Shown here: positions 1 to 8,584 of the stretch, one piece after another
How the letters are laid out: every line of letters starts with the position of its first letter
Numbering within the stretch: position 1 is the stretch's first letter
Assembly: GCF_000960475.2 (NCBI RefSeq)
Contig: NZ_JZDQ02000012.1
Location: 90,289-154,288 of the forward strand
From: Nocardioides luteus
GTDB taxonomy: Bacteria; Actinomycetota; Actinomycetes; Propionibacteriales; Nocardioidaceae
Length of the DNA: 64,000 nt
Direction: 5' to 3'
Made by a program: the position numbers and the translations under genes
Notes under the pieces: model-generated
The model's database searches: none
The model's input: the letters and a program-made list of their open reading frames with translations, nothing else
What the model was told of the DNA's origin: nothing

Positions 1-315
1 CTCGCGGGTCACCTCGGTGCCCTCGGGTGTGATGGCGAGACGTACGGCTCGGGTGTCCTTGGCGTCGCGGACGCGCTCGACCCAGCCCTTCGTCTCGAGC
101 TGGCGGGCGAGCTTGGAGACGTACATCGGCTCGAGTCCGGTGAGGTCGGCCAGCTGTTTCTGGGTGGGGGCCTCCGAGGCGCGGAGGCCGTAGAGGGAGG
201 CGATGAGCGAGTACTGCGCGTGGGTGAGCCCCAGGGGCGCGAGCGCTCGGTCCATCGACACCCGCAGACGCATGGCGAGCCGCCACACGACGTATCCGAT
301 CGTCTGCTTCTCCAT
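1..315 (-). CDS. MarR-family transcriptional regulator (C-terminus cut by window edge)
   Basis: This is the N-terminal 105 codons of a MarR-type winged-helix repressor; the end of the gene lies outside the window. The protein starts MEKQTIGYVVWRLAMRLR and contains the recognition-helix and wing pattern LEPMYVSKLARQLETKGWV followed by RDAKDTRAVRL, where the Asp-x-R-A of the wing is typical of the family. The ATG at 313-315 directly follows a perfect inverted repeat (327-349), which suggests autoregulation. The divergent YjbR-type gene shares this control region and is a likely target. The ligand cannot be inferred. Confidence 0.88.
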   Translation of the reverse strand, partial: MEKQTIGYVVWRLAMRLRVSMDRALAPLGLTHAQYSLIASLYGLRASEAPTQKQLADLTGLEPMYVSKLARQLETKGWVERVRDAKDTRAVRLAITPEGTEVTRE

Positions 316-326
316 GCCAGAAACCG

Positions 327-349
327 TACATGTTGATCATAAACATGTA
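327..349. promoter_or_regulatory. Probable MarR operator between divergent genes
   Basis: Arms TACATGT (327-333) and ACATGTA (343-349) form a perfect 7-bp inverted repeat around a 9-bp AT-rich centre containing TGATCA. It lies 12 bp upstream of the MarR start and in the shared promoter region of the divergent gene. The site size and symmetry fit a MarR dimer. Regulation is inferred from position. Confidence 0.7.
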
Positions 350-391
350 TAGCAATTAAGGATGTCGGTGCTCCCTGGCAGGATCGGAGGC

Positions 392-772
392 ATGGCTGAG
401 CGTCCAGAGGTTCCCGAGGCGATGGTGGCGCGGCTGCGGGAGATCCTCGGCGCGTTCCCGAAGTGCCTCGAGGACGACGCCTGGGTGGGGGTGCGCTGGC
501 GGGTCGGCCAGGCGACGATCGCGCACGTCTTCGGCGGTGAGGACCAGCTCTTCCGGATCGTGTTCCGGGGCGAGCCTGACGAGGTGGTGGCCTTCGAGCA
601 TCTGGGCCACCCCTACTTCAAGGCCGGCTGGGGCGGCAATGTGGTCGGGATGATCCTCGACGACGACACCGACTGGGACGAGGTCGCTGAGCTTCTCACC
701 GATTCCTACTGTATCCAGGCTCCGGCGAAGCTGGCCGCTCTCGTGGAACGCCCGGCGGTGGGGTCCGAGTAG
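392..772 (+). CDS. YjbR/MmcQ-like protein
   Basis: A 126-residue protein resembling the small YjbR/MmcQ (CyaY-like fold) family: it has a variable helix, then a strand-rich core with VGVRWRVGQATIAHVFGG, FRIVFRGEPDE and HPYFKAGWGG, and a C-terminal helix resembling the usual 'LLTDSYCIQAPAKLAAL' end. Members are often called DNA-binding but have no settled biochemical role. The ATG at 392 is preferred because AGGA at 380-383 lies 8 bases upstream; an in-frame ATG at 362 has no comparable ribosome binding site. It is divergent from the MarR gene and probably under its control. Confidence 0.75.
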   Translation: MAERPEVPEAMVARLREILGAFPKCLEDDAWVGVRWRVGQATIAHVFGGEDQLFRIVFRGEPDEVVAFEHLGHPYFKAGWGGNVVGMILDDDTDWDEVAELLTDSYCIQAPAKLAALVERPAVGSE

Positions 773-913
773 GGTCCGCGCGAAGGTCTCGCTGGTCACG
801 CCCTGATTTCTCGTGGTGGCGCTGATTTCGACGCTCGTCCACGGCGTCTGCCTGTGGAAGAAGTTGCGAAGAGTAGAGGCTTCGATTGGGACCTTAGACC
901 CTAGGCTGACCGC

Positions 914-972
914 TTGGACTCCGGCATGTTGCCATGGTAAATCCAGGGGAACAATTTCCTATCCACGGCAAC
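914..972 (+). promoter_or_regulatory. Candidate promoter and 5'-leader inverted repeat
   Basis: TTGGAC (914-919) and GTAAAT (937-942) are separated by 17 bases and could form a sigma-70-type promoter. GTTGCCATGG (928-937) and CCACGGCAAC (963-972) are inverted with one G:U-compatible mismatch and span the presumed start of transcription just before the lipoprotein gene. Function is unknown. Confidence 0.35.
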
Positions 973-992
973 AAATTTCATAAGGAGTGCGT

Positions 993-1577
993 GTGCGTCG
1001 TTTGGCCATGCTGATCCTCGGGGGAGCCGTTGCGGCGGCCGGGGTCGGCTGCGGTTCGGACAGTTCCGTCGACTACGGGTTGTACAGCAACAACCACGGT
1101 GAGAACCCGGCGATGGAGAAGAAGGTGATCACCGTCGACAGCACCGAGAGGATCCAGCAGAACCAGCAGCTGGGGCTGACGGGCGAGGGCACCATCAAGG
1201 GCGAAGCACCCGGAATCCTGTTGCGGGTGATCGTGCAGGACGTCTTCGAGACGTCGTTCACCGACGGCACCGTGACTCCGCCGGGGTCGCGCGTGATGGC
1301 CGTCGAGATCCAGGTCATCAACGCCGGGTCGAGGGTCTTCAACGACACCCCGGCCACCGGTACGACGGTGATCGATGCCTCGGGCAAGAAGTACAAGAGC
1401 CAGCCCAGCACGGTGAAGGTCGACGGCGGCGAGGTGTTCCCGAACCCGTTCGGGCTGCAGCCGCGTGACCAGCGGACGGCCCTGGTGCCGTTCGTCGTCC
1501 CGGTCGGGGCGACCATCAAGCAGGTCGCGTTCCAGATCGACAAGGGCGGCGAGAGCGGCCTGTGGCGGGTTCCGTAG
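993..1577 (+). CDS. Putative lipoprotein with DUF4352-like domain
   Basis: A 194-residue exported protein. A basic-hydrophobic leader (VRRLAMLILGGAVAAAG) ends at Cys20; the bases before that Cys (G-V-G) are a poor lipobox, so lipidation is likely but not certain. The mature part is beta-rich, with PPGSRVMAVEIQVINAGSRVF and a closing RTALVPFVVPVGATIKQVAF, the pattern of extracellular Ig-like DUF4352 domains of actinobacteria and firmicutes. The GTG at 993 is chosen because AAGGAG (982-987) ends 5 bases before it; the GTG at 987 overlaps that site. Function is unknown; it stands alone before the AfsR-like gene. Confidence 0.72.
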   Translation: MRRLAMLILGGAVAAAGVGCGSDSSVDYGLYSNNHGENPAMEKKVITVDSTERIQQNQQLGLTGEGTIKGEAPGILLRVIVQDVFETSFTDGTVTPPGSRVMAVEIQVINAGSRVFNDTPATGTTVIDASGKKYKSQPSTVKVDGGEVFPNPFGLQPRDQRTALVPFVVPVGATIKQVAFQIDKGGESGLWRVP

Positions 1578-1709
1578 ACCTGAAGCCCTAAATCTGGGCT
1601 CAGTACGTCCTCCAGGCAACCTTCTGGCGGCATTCCGCGTCACCATCGGTGTGGTGATGAGACGATGGTTCGTCTCGGACGTAATGCTGCGTGGTCAACT
1701 GGAGGTGTG

Positions 1710-4436
1710 GTGCGGGTCCGGGTCCTTGGCGCCGTCGAGCTGATCTGTGACGACGGCACGGTGCAGAGGCTGTCGCGTACGCGACGGACCCTGCTTGCCC
1801 TGCTGGCCGCCGCGCGTGGAGCGCCGGTCTCCTCCGACCTGTTGGTCGACGAGCTGTGGAGAGGTTCACCTCCGGCGACGGGGGTGAACCTCCTTCACCA
1901 GCGCGTCCGCGACCTGCGCCGTGCGCTCGGCGAGGATCGTCACCGCCTGGAGAGCCGGGCGAACGGCTACGCGCTCGTCGGCGCGGACATCGACCAGGCC
2001 CGCTTCGAGGACCTGGTCGAGCAGGGCCGTGCCTCCGCCGAGGCCGGTGACCACGAGCGGGCCAGCATGCTCTTCGACGCCGCGCTGGGGTTGTGGACCG
2101 GAGGCGCCTACGGCGCGGTCGGTGAGTCCCGCATGATCGCGACCGAGGCCGCGCGTCTCGAGGAGCTGCGCCTGGTCGCCGTCGAGTCGCGAGCCGCCGC
2201 CGACCTGGCGCTCGGCCGTCAGGCCGCGGTGGTGGGCGACCTGGGGCCGGTCGTGCAGGCCAACCCGCTCCGGGAGGGCCTGTGGCTCTTGCTGATGACG
2301 GCGCTGTGGCACTCCGGCCGTACGGCCGAGGCCCTGGACGCCTACCAGCGTCTCTTCCGTGTCCTCCGCGACGAGCTCGGGGTCGAGCCGTCCAAGGACG
2401 TACGCGACCTGCACCTGCGCATCCTCGACGGCGACGATCCCGAGCCCGCGCCGGCCCGGACCCACGAGGAGATCGTGCCGCGCCAGCTGCCGCCGGTCGT
2501 CGCCACCTTCGCCGGTCGCGAGGACCAGCTGACGAAGCTGGACCAGCTGGTCACGGAGGACGACGGCCGGGCCGTGGTGATCTCGGCGATCGCGGGCACC
2601 GCGGGGATCGGCAAGACGACGCTGGCGCTCTACTGGGCGCACCGGAGCGCCCCGCGCTTCCCGGACGGGCAGGTGTTCGTGAACCTGCGTGGCTTCGACC
2701 CGCGCGACGCGCTCGACCCGCTGGACGCGCTCGGCGTGGTGCTCGAGGCGTTCGGGGTGGAGCGGTCCCGCCAGCCCCAGGACATCGACGGCCGGGCCGG
2801 GCTGCTGCGCAGCAAGCTCGCCGGCAAGCGGGTGCTGCTCGTGCTCGACAACGCCCGCGACAGCGAGCAGGTCCGCAGCCTGCTCCCCGGCAGTCCCGGG
2901 TGCGTGACCCTGGTGACCAGCCGGAACAGGCTCTCCGGCCTGGTCGCGGAGGCCGGCGCGAGACCGATGGAGCTGGGGCTGCTCGACGACGCCGAGGCCT
3001 ACGAGCTGCTGGCCGGGCGGCTCGGGAAGGAGCGCCTCCTGGCCGAGCCGGAGGCCGTCGACCGGATCATCGAGCTGTGCGCCTCGTTGCCGCTGGCGCT
3101 GTCGGTCGTGGCCGCCCGGGCGGCGACCAGGCCCGCCTACGCCCTCGCCGACCTGGCCGAGGAGCTCGGCGAGTCCCGCCTGGACGGGTTCGGCGGTGGT
3201 CGCGGGGACATCCGGGCGACCTTCTCGTGGTCGGTGCGGCACCTGTCCGAGGAGGCGGCCCGGCTGTTCCGGCTGATCGGGCTGCATCCCGGGCCGACGC
3301 TCACCGTCCTGGCCGCGGCCAGTCTCGCCGGGATCTCCCGGGTGCGGGTGCGCCGCCTGCTCGACGAGCTCACCGAGGCCAACCTGCTGACCGAGGTCGC
3401 GCCCGGCCGGTTCGTGCTGCACGACCTGCTCCGGGAGTACGCCGCCGACCTCGCCACGGGCGAGCCGGACCCGGTGCGCGAGGAGGCCGAGCTGCGGATG
3501 ATCGACCACTACGTCTTCAGCGCTCGGGCCGTGCACAGCGCCTACGACCCTCATCAGAGCCACCTCGGCACCACCGAGCCGATGCGCGACGGGGTCACCA
3601 TCGAGGTCGTCGGCGACAGCGGCGAGGCGCTCGCCTGGATCGCCACGCAGCTGCCGGTGATCTCCCGGGTGATCGACGTCGCCGTGGGCCGGGGTATCGC
3701 GCCCGATCGGATCGTGCTGCTCGTCGGAGCCCTCGAGCGCCTGCTCGACCTCCAGGGGCGCTGGATCGAGCTCGCGGCGCTGGCCGAGGCGGCGCTCCCG
3801 GGCGTGCGACGCAGCGTCTCGCAGGGCGGCGACCCGGCCGGGCTCGGCGTCATGCACCGCGCCGCCGGGGCGGCCTGCGGGCGCCTGGGCCGGGTCGAGG
3901 ACGCCCTCGACCACCTCGGCCGGGCACTCGACCTGGCGATGGAGTCCGCCGACCTGGTGGCGGAGGGCAAGACCCTGCACCGGCTGGCCACCGTGGCCAC
4001 GGCCTCCGGCGACCACGCCGGGGCTGCTGCGTACGCGGCTCGGGCGGCGGACGTCTTCGCGCGCGGGGGCGACCCGATCCGGGCGGCCTGGACGACCGGC
4101 CGGCTCGGCCTCTACGAGGCCCTCGACGGGGCGTACGAGTCGGGGCTGCGGCACTGCGAGGCGGCGCTCGCCGAGCTGCGCCGGGTGGCCCCCGGCTACC
4201 GCAGCGAGGGCAACGTCGTGGCCACCATCGGCTGGATCCACCAGCAGCTCGGCGCGGTCGACGAGGCGGCCGGCCACTTCGACGAGGCGGTCACCAAGCT
4301 GCGTGCCGCCGGCGACCTGCCCGGTCTGGCCGACGCGCTCGGCCACCTGGCCGAGACCCGCGCCGCCCTGGGCAAGCACGAGGACGCCCGCTGCGCGAGG
4401 GTCGAGCGCGACTCGATCCTCGCGCAGCTGGGCTGA
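1710..4436 (+). CDS. AfsR/SARP-family regulator (DNA-binding, BTAD, NB-ARC, TPR)
   Basis: A 908-residue signal-integrating transcription factor. In order: an OmpR-type winged helix (VRVRVLGAVEL through about residue 90), a BTAD helical domain (about 95-245), an STAND/NB-ARC ATPase with P-loop GTAGIGKTTLALYW near residue 297 and Walker B VLLVLDNAR, then C-terminal TPR-like helices (about 640-900). The AfsR architecture is known for ATP-dependent activation of secondary-metabolite or stress genes. Start choice: GTG 1710 lies 4 bases after GGAGG; GTG 1707 and ATG 1665 are in-frame alternatives. There is no biosynthetic cluster in the window, so it is an orphan whose target is elsewhere. Confidence 0.9.
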   Translation: MRVRVLGAVELICDDGTVQRLSRTRRTLLALLAAARGAPVSSDLLVDELWRGSPPATGVNLLHQRVRDLRRALGEDRHRLESRANGYALVGADIDQARFEDLVEQGRASAEAGDHERASMLFDAALGLWTGGAYGAVGESRMIATEAARLEELRLVAVESRAAADLALGRQAAVVGDLGPVVQANPLREGLWLLLMTALWHSGRTAEALDAYQRLFRVLRDELGVEPSKDVRDLHLRILDGDDPEPAPARTHEEIVPRQLPPVVATFAGREDQLTKLDQLVTEDDGRAVVISAIAGTAGIGKTTLALYWAHRSAPRFPDGQVFVNLRGFDPRDALDPLDALGVVLEAFGVERSRQPQDIDGRAGLLRSKLAGKRVLLVLDNARDSEQVRSLLPGSPGCVTLVTSRNRLSGLVAEAGARPMELGLLDDAEAYELLAGRLGKERLLAEPEAVDRIIELCASLPLALSVVAARAATRPAYALADLAEELGESRLDGFGGGRGDIRATFSWSVRHLSEEAARLFRLIGLHPGPTLTVLAAASLAGISRVRVRRLLDELTEANLLTEVAPGRFVLHDLLREYAADLATGEPDPVREEAELRMIDHYVFSARAVHSAYDPHQSHLGTTEPMRDGVTIEVVGDSGEALAWIATQLPVISRVIDVAVGRGIAPDRIVLLVGALERLLDLQGRWIELAALAEAALPGVRRSVSQGGDPAGLGVMHRAAGAACGRLGRVEDALDHLGRALDLAMESADLVAEGKTLHRLATVATASGDHAGAAAYAARAADVFARGGDPIRAAWTTGRLGLYEALDGAYESGLRHCEAALAELRRVAPGYRSEGNVVATIGWIHQQLGAVDEAAGHFDEAVTKLRAAGDLPGLADALGHLAETRAALGKHEDARCARVERDSILAQLG

Positions 4437-4443
4437 GCTCGGG

Positions 4444-6069
4444 CTACGCCGTGGGCAGCTTGTAGTCGGCGTACTCCTCGCGCAGGGTCTTCTTGGAGAA
4501 CTTCCCGACCGAGGTCTTGGGCACCTCGTCGATGAAGACCACGTCGTCGGGCACCTGCCACTTGCCCAGGTTGTCGGCGAGGTAGCCGAGCAGCTCCTCC
4601 TTGGTCACCGACTCACCGTCCTTGACCACCGCGAACGCCAGCGGCCGCTCGCCCCACTTGGGGTGCGGCACCGCGACGACCGCGGCCTCGGCGATGCTCG
4701 GGTGGCCCATGATGAGGTTCTCGATCGCGACGGTCGAGATCCACTCGCCACCGGACTTCACCAGGTCCTTGGTGCGGTCGACGATGCGTACGTAGCCCAG
4801 CGGCTCGATCGCGGCGATGTCACCGGTGCGCAGCCAGCCGTCGGGGGAGAAGGAGGTCGGTGCGTCGACCTTGTAGTAGCCCGAGGCGATCCACGGGCCG
4901 CGGCACTCGAGCTCGCCGGTCGTCTCCCCGTCCCAGGGGAGCTCGTCGGTGGTGCCGGGCTCGACGATGCGGAGCTCGACGCCGACCGCCGGGATGCCCG
5001 GCGACGTACGGAAGTCGGCCTTCTCCTCCTCGGAGAGGTCGGCGATCTCGGCGCGCTCGTTGAAGACGCTGCCGAGCGGCGACATCTCGGTCATGCCCCA
5101 GGCCTGGGTGATCGGCAGGCCGATCGCCTCGCGCCAGGCCTCCGAGAGCGACTTCGGCACCGCGGAGCCGCCGCAGATGACCACGCGCAGCGAGGAGAGG
5201 TCGGCGTCCTTCAGGAGCGGGACCATGCCCATCCAAATGGTGGGTACGCCGGCCGCGATCGTCACCTTCTCGGCCTCGAGCAGCTTGATGATGCCGGCGG
5301 GCGAGAGGTCGGGGCCGGGCAGGATCAGGTTGGCGCCGGCGAGCAGCGAGGAGTGGGCGAAGCCCCAGCCGTTGGCGTGGAAGAACGGCACCACCGGCAG
5401 CACCCGGTCACGGTCGTTGGTGCCGAAGAGGGTGCCGGACAGGGAGGCCAGCGCGTGCAGGTACTGCGAGCGGTGGGTGTAGACGACGCCCTTCGGGTTG
5501 CCGGTGGTGCCCGAGGTGTAGCAGATCCCGGCGGCGGTGCGCTCGTCGGTGACCCGTCCGTCGATGTGCCCCTCCTCGGCGTCGGCCATCAGCTCCTCGT
5601 AGGAGACGACCCGCGGGTCGTCGGGGAGCGGCGTCGGCGCCCCGTCGTCCATCACGACGACGTGCTCGAGCGTGGTCAGCTGGGGGAGCAGCGGAGCCAG
5701 CAGGCCGAGCAGCGACCGGTCGATGAAGACCGCCTCGTCCTCGGCGTGGTTGAACGTGTAGACGAGCTGCTCGGGGAAGTAGCGGATGTTGCCGGTGTGC
5801 AGCACCCGGCCGGTGCAGGGGACGGAGTAGTAGAGCGCCAGGTGGCGCAGGGTGTTCCACGCGAAGCTCGCCACCCGGCCGTCCTCGGAGATGCCCAGCC
5901 GGTCGAGCACGGCGGCCTGCTTGCGCACCTCCACGGCCAGGTCCTTGAACGTGTGGCGCTCCAGACCGGTGGCGGTCTTGGTGACGATCTCCCGCGTCGG
6001 GAAGACGCGCTCGGCGCGCCGGATGATCGTGTCGATGGTCAGCGGTGCGTCCTGGATCAGTCCTTGCAT
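4444..6069 (-). CDS. Long-chain fatty-acid--CoA ligase (AMP-forming)
   Basis: A 541-residue ANL-superfamily enzyme that activates a fatty acid to acyl-AMP and then acyl-CoA in the cytoplasm. The sequence shows the phosphate-binding loop [16 protein letters not shown], the A5 motif [19 protein letters not shown], and the C-terminal catalytic-lysine segment [10 protein letters not shown]. The N-terminus [12 protein letters not shown] is the usual start of this subgroup, and AGGATGTGGGGC places a ribosome binding site upstream, so ATG 6069 is preferred to 6078 or 6096. It lies downstream of the MocR regulator on the same strand but separated by 58 bases, and tail-to-tail with the AfsR-like gene with only 7 bases between. 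Confidence 0.9.
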   Translation of the reverse strand: MQGLIQDAPLTIDTIIRRAERVFPTREIVTKTATGLERHTFKDLAVEVRKQAAVLDRLGISEDGRVASFAWNTLRHLALYYSVPCTGRVLHTGNIRYFPEQLVYTFNHAEDEAVFIDRSLLGLLAPLLPQLTTLEHVVVMDDGAPTPLPDDPRVVSYEELMADAEEGHIDGRVTDERTAAGICYTSGTTGNPKGVVYTHRSQYLHALASLSGTLFGTNDRDRVLPVVPFFHANGWGFAHSSLLAGANLILPGPDLSPAGIIKLLEAEKVTIAAGVPTIWMGMVPLLKDADLSSLRVVICGGSAVPKSLSEAWREAIGLPITQAWGMTEMSPLGSVFNERAEIADLSEEEKADFRTSPGIPAVGVELRIVEPGTTDELPWDGETTGELECRGPWIASGYYKVDAPTSFSPDGWLRTGDIAAIEPLGYVRIVDRTKDLVKSGGEWISTVAIENLIMGHPSIAEAAVVAVPHPKWGERPLAFAVVKDGESVTKEELLGYLADNLGKWQVPDDVVFIDEVPKTSVGKFSKKTLREEYADYKLPTA

Positions 6070-6127
6070 GCCCCACATCCTGACGGAATGTGGCACGGGT
6101 CACAACAGATTCGCCGAGTCGGCTCGG

Positions 6128-7558
6128 TCAGACGACGGCTTCCGAGGTGGTGAGGGCCAGGGCGGGGGTGGAGGCGGCGCGCGGCCATACCTCAGCGAGG
6201 ATCTCGACACCGCGCCGGACCAGGTCGGGGCGGGGCGTGATCGCCAGCCGCAGGTGACGCTCGTAGGCGCCGTCGACCCCGAACCGCGGCCCGGCCGTGA
6301 CGAGCAGTCCGTGGGGCCGGGCGGCCAGGGTGAGCTGGGAGCTGACCGGTGCCGGCAGGCCGACCCAGGCGGAGAGACCGCCGTCGATACGTGGCGGCAG
6401 CTCCCAGTCGGGCAGGTGCTCGCGCATCGCGTGGTAGAGCGCGGCACGGCCGGCGGCGAGCTGGGCGGCGCGCTCCTCGAGGATCTCGGGGAGGTGCTGG
6501 AACAGGATCGTGGTGACCAGCTGCTCCCAGATCGGGGTGCCGAGGTCGGTCGCCGAGCGCCCGCTGGCGATCTGGGTCAGCAGCACCGGGTCGGCCCGGA
6601 TCCAGCCGACGCGCAGCCCGCCCCACAGCATCTTGCTCGCCGAGCCGATGTGGACGACACGGGCCTGGTGCTCACCGGCCATCGCGGCCAACGGTGGGTA
6701 GGTGTGCGGGCGGTCGATGTTCAGCTCGGCGGTGGTGTCGTCGGCCACCACGAGGGTGTCGACCTTCGCGGCGGCGTGCAGCAGCCGGAGCCGGTCCTCG
6801 GTCGACATCGATCGGGACGTCGGGTTGTGGAAGTCGGGCATGACGTACGCCATCACGGGGGTGGTGCGGGCGATCGCCGCCGCCATCGCCGGCATGTCCC
6901 AGCCGGCGTCGGTGGTGACCGGGCTCGTGATGATCCGGGCGCCGGCGAGGCTCAGGGCGTCGTACGCGTTGGGGTAGGACGGGCTCTCCGCGTAGGCCCG
7001 GTCGCCGCGGCTGATCACGGTGCGGGCGAGCAGGGCGATCGCGCTCTGGCCGCCGGTGGTCACCATGATCTGATCGGGATCGGTCGGCAGGCCGCGCGCG
7101 GTGTAGCGCGCCGCGATCTCCGCGCGGAGCTCCTCGATGCCCCACAGCGTGTAGCCGGGGCCGGTCATGTGGTCGGCCAGTCGCCGGGTCGCCTCGACGG
7201 CGGCCTCGGGGAGCCGTCGGGTGGCCGGCAGGGTGGCCCTGACCAGGTCGATCTCACCGCCCTCGGTGAACGAGTCGGGTGCGGTGGGCGGGAGCTTGGT
7301 CGTGGTGCCCGACCCCTGCACGCTCAGCGCGTAGCCGTGCTCCCGCAGGCGCCGGTAGGCGGCGGTGATCGTGGTGCGGCTCAGAGTCAGCCGCTCGGAG
7401 AGCTCGCGCTCGGAGGGGAGGCGTACGTCGGCGGAGAGCCGTCCGTCGATCAGCAGCAGCTGGATCCGTTCGGCCAGGTTCTCGTACGCCGGGCCTTCTC
7501 CCTGCCACTGACCGAGCAGGCCGGCGAGCGCAGTGGCTCCGATTCTTCCGCGAGGCAT
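6128..7558 (-). CDS. MocR-family regulator (GntR-HTH fused to class I aminotransferase)
   Basis: 476 residues. Residues about 1-90 are a GntR winged helix (LPSERELSERLTLSRTTITAAYRRL); the rest is a fold-type I aminotransferase domain with the PLP-lysine motif GSASKMLWGGLRVGWIR. MocR proteins bind PLP and act as regulators rather than free aminotransferases, often controlling vitamin B6 or amino-acid genes. Here it is divergent from a YczE-type membrane protein, an association seen repeatedly for MocR proteins. Three GATTGG direct repeats lie between the two genes. AAGGTGG just before ATG 7558 is a good ribosome binding site. Confidence 0.9.
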   Translation of the reverse strand: MPRGRIGATALAGLLGQWQGEGPAYENLAERIQLLLIDGRLSADVRLPSERELSERLTLSRTTITAAYRRLREHGYALSVQGSGTTTKLPPTAPDSFTEGGEIDLVRATLPATRRLPEAAVEATRRLADHMTGPGYTLWGIEELRAEIAARYTARGLPTDPDQIMVTTGGQSAIALLARTVISRGDRAYAESPSYPNAYDALSLAGARIITSPVTTDAGWDMPAMAAAIARTTPVMAYVMPDFHNPTSRSMSTEDRLRLLHAAAKVDTLVVADDTTAELNIDRPHTYPPLAAMAGEHQARVVHIGSASKMLWGGLRVGWIRADPVLLTQIASGRSATDLGTPIWEQLVTTILFQHLPEILEERAAQLAAGRAALYHAMREHLPDWELPPRIDGGLSAWVGLPAPVSSQLTLAARPHGLLVTAGPRFGVDGAYERHLRLAITPRPDLVRRGVEILAEVWPRAASTPALALTTSEAVV

Positions 7559-7573
7559 GAGGCCACCTTACGC

Positions 7574-7613
7574 TGATTGGCTCCTTTACCTTCGATTGGA
7601 CCCGTGATTGGCT
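7574..7613. promoter_or_regulatory. Triple GATTGG direct repeat, probable MocR binding region
   Basis: GATTGG occurs at 7575-7580, 7594-7599 and 7606-7611, all in the same direction. The outer two extend to TGATTGGCT and are 31 bp apart, about three helical turns. MocR/PdxR regulators bind spaced direct repeats, so this matches the expected operator type between mocR and yczE. Assignment is inferred. Confidence 0.6.
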
Positions 7614-7636
7614 TTGCAATCGTGAAGGATCTCTCT

Positions 7637-8260
7637 GTGAAGTCGCTCTCCTGGTTGATAACTGGACTCTTCCTCTATGGCATCGCACTCGCTCTGCTCT
7701 TGCGTGCCTCGCTCGGCGTCGGGCCGTGGAACGTGCTGACCTCGGGTCTGGTCGAGGTCACCGGCATCTCGTTCGGCCTGATGACCAACCTGATCGGGCT
7801 CGGCGTGCTGCTGGTGTGGATCCCGCTGCGCCAGCGGCCCGGGATCGGGACGGTGCTCAACGTGCTCCTGGTCGGGACCTCGGCGGACATCGGTCTGTGG
7901 CTCATCCCGCCCGTCTCCGGTCCGGTCGCACAGGTCGCGGTCTTCGCGGGCGGGCTGTCGCTGCTCGCTGCCGCGACCGGGATCTACATCGCTCCGGGCC
8001 TCGGCCCCGGCCCGCGTGACGGCCTGATGACCGGGCTGCACGAGCGGACCGGTGCCCCGGTCTGGCTCTGCCGCGCGGGCGTCGAGATCACCGTGCTCGC
8101 CATCGGCTGGCTCCTCGGCGGACTGGTCGGGATCGGCACGGTCGCCGAGGCGCTGCTGATCGGTCCGATGGTGCACCGCACCCTGCCGTTCTTCCGGGCG
8201 ATGTACGCCGGGAGGACCGCCGCGACCGCCGTCGCCGCAGAAACACGCGCGGGCGCATGA
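7637..8260 (+). CDS. YczE/YyaS/YitT-family integral membrane protein
   Basis: 207 residues with about five hydrophobic segments, beginning VKSLSWLITGLFLYGIALAL. Conserved glycine-rich signatures include LRASLGVGPWNVLTSGL and the matching second-half GLGPGPRDGLMTGL, an internal repeat typical of the YczE group. The family is thought to transport a small molecule, but the substrate is not established. The GTG at 7637 has AAGGA 7 bases upstream; the longer reading frame to TTG 7577 would overlap the operator repeats. It is divergent from and probably regulated by the MocR gene, which hints at a PLP- or amine-linked substrate. Confidence 0.82.
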   Translation: MKSLSWLITGLFLYGIALALLLRASLGVGPWNVLTSGLVEVTGISFGLMTNLIGLGVLLVWIPLRQRPGIGTVLNVLLVGTSADIGLWLIPPVSGPVAQVAVFAGGLSLLAAATGIYIAPGLGPGPRDGLMTGLHERTGAPVWLCRAGVEITVLAIGWLLGGLVGIGTVAEALLIGPMVHRTLPFFRAMYAGRTAATAVAAETRAGA

Positions 8261-8282
8261 TTTAACCCACACGAATTTCCGG

Positions 8283-8359
8283 TGGCGCCCCCGACAGGAT
8301 TCGAACCTGTGACCGTCGGATTAGAAGGCCGATGCTCTATCCAGCTGAGCTACGGAGGC
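8283..8359 (-). tRNA. tRNA-Arg (anticodon TCT)
   Basis: On the minus strand the acceptor arm GCCTCCG pairs with CGGGGGC (one G:U). The D-arm reads GCTCAGCTGGATAGAGC, the anticodon loop CTTCTAA gives TCT (reads AGA), and the T-arm has GGTTCGAATCC. A discriminator G and an encoded CCA (8283-8285 on the plus strand) complete the molecule. AGA is a rare codon in this GC-rich genome, so this is a minor tRNA. Confidence 0.97.
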
Positions 8360-8476
8360 GTGGCCCGCGTGAGCACCCCACCGGAAGGGGGTTTGCGCAG
8401 GCCGCGCCCGATCTTACCGGTGCCCGTATCCCATGTGTGCATCGGAAACCGAAACGCTGACCGGAGTGTTACCAAG

Positions 8477-8510
8477 GTGTGGGGGGTATTTGGGCGCACT
8501 GTCCCCACAC
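8477..8510. repeat. Inverted repeat upstream of zinc-ribbon protein gene
   Basis: GTGTGGGG (8477-8484) and CCCCACAC (8503-8510) form a perfect 8-bp inverted repeat with an 18-base loop, in the 225-base gap between the tRNA and the next gene. It may be an operator or a hairpin; nothing identifies a binding protein. The rest of the gap shows no gene. Confidence 0.35.
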
Positions 8511-8584
8511 TGTCGACCAACGTGTCCGGGTGGTGGACCACGAGGGTTCGAGACTCGACCGGATCATCGGTAAGGTCCCCGGAC

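Noticed and set aside
6113..6127. A fourth member of the GCCGAGTCGGC repeat family downstream of mocR
   Set aside because: Only one arm (CGCCGAGTCGGC followed by TCGGTCAG) is present, so it may be a decayed remnant; too short to call.
8282..8584. N-terminal extension of the zinc-ribbon protein
   Set aside because: The open frame runs through a tRNA gene on the opposite strand and non-coding sequence. The zinc ribbon begins right after ATG 8585, which has its own ribosome binding site.
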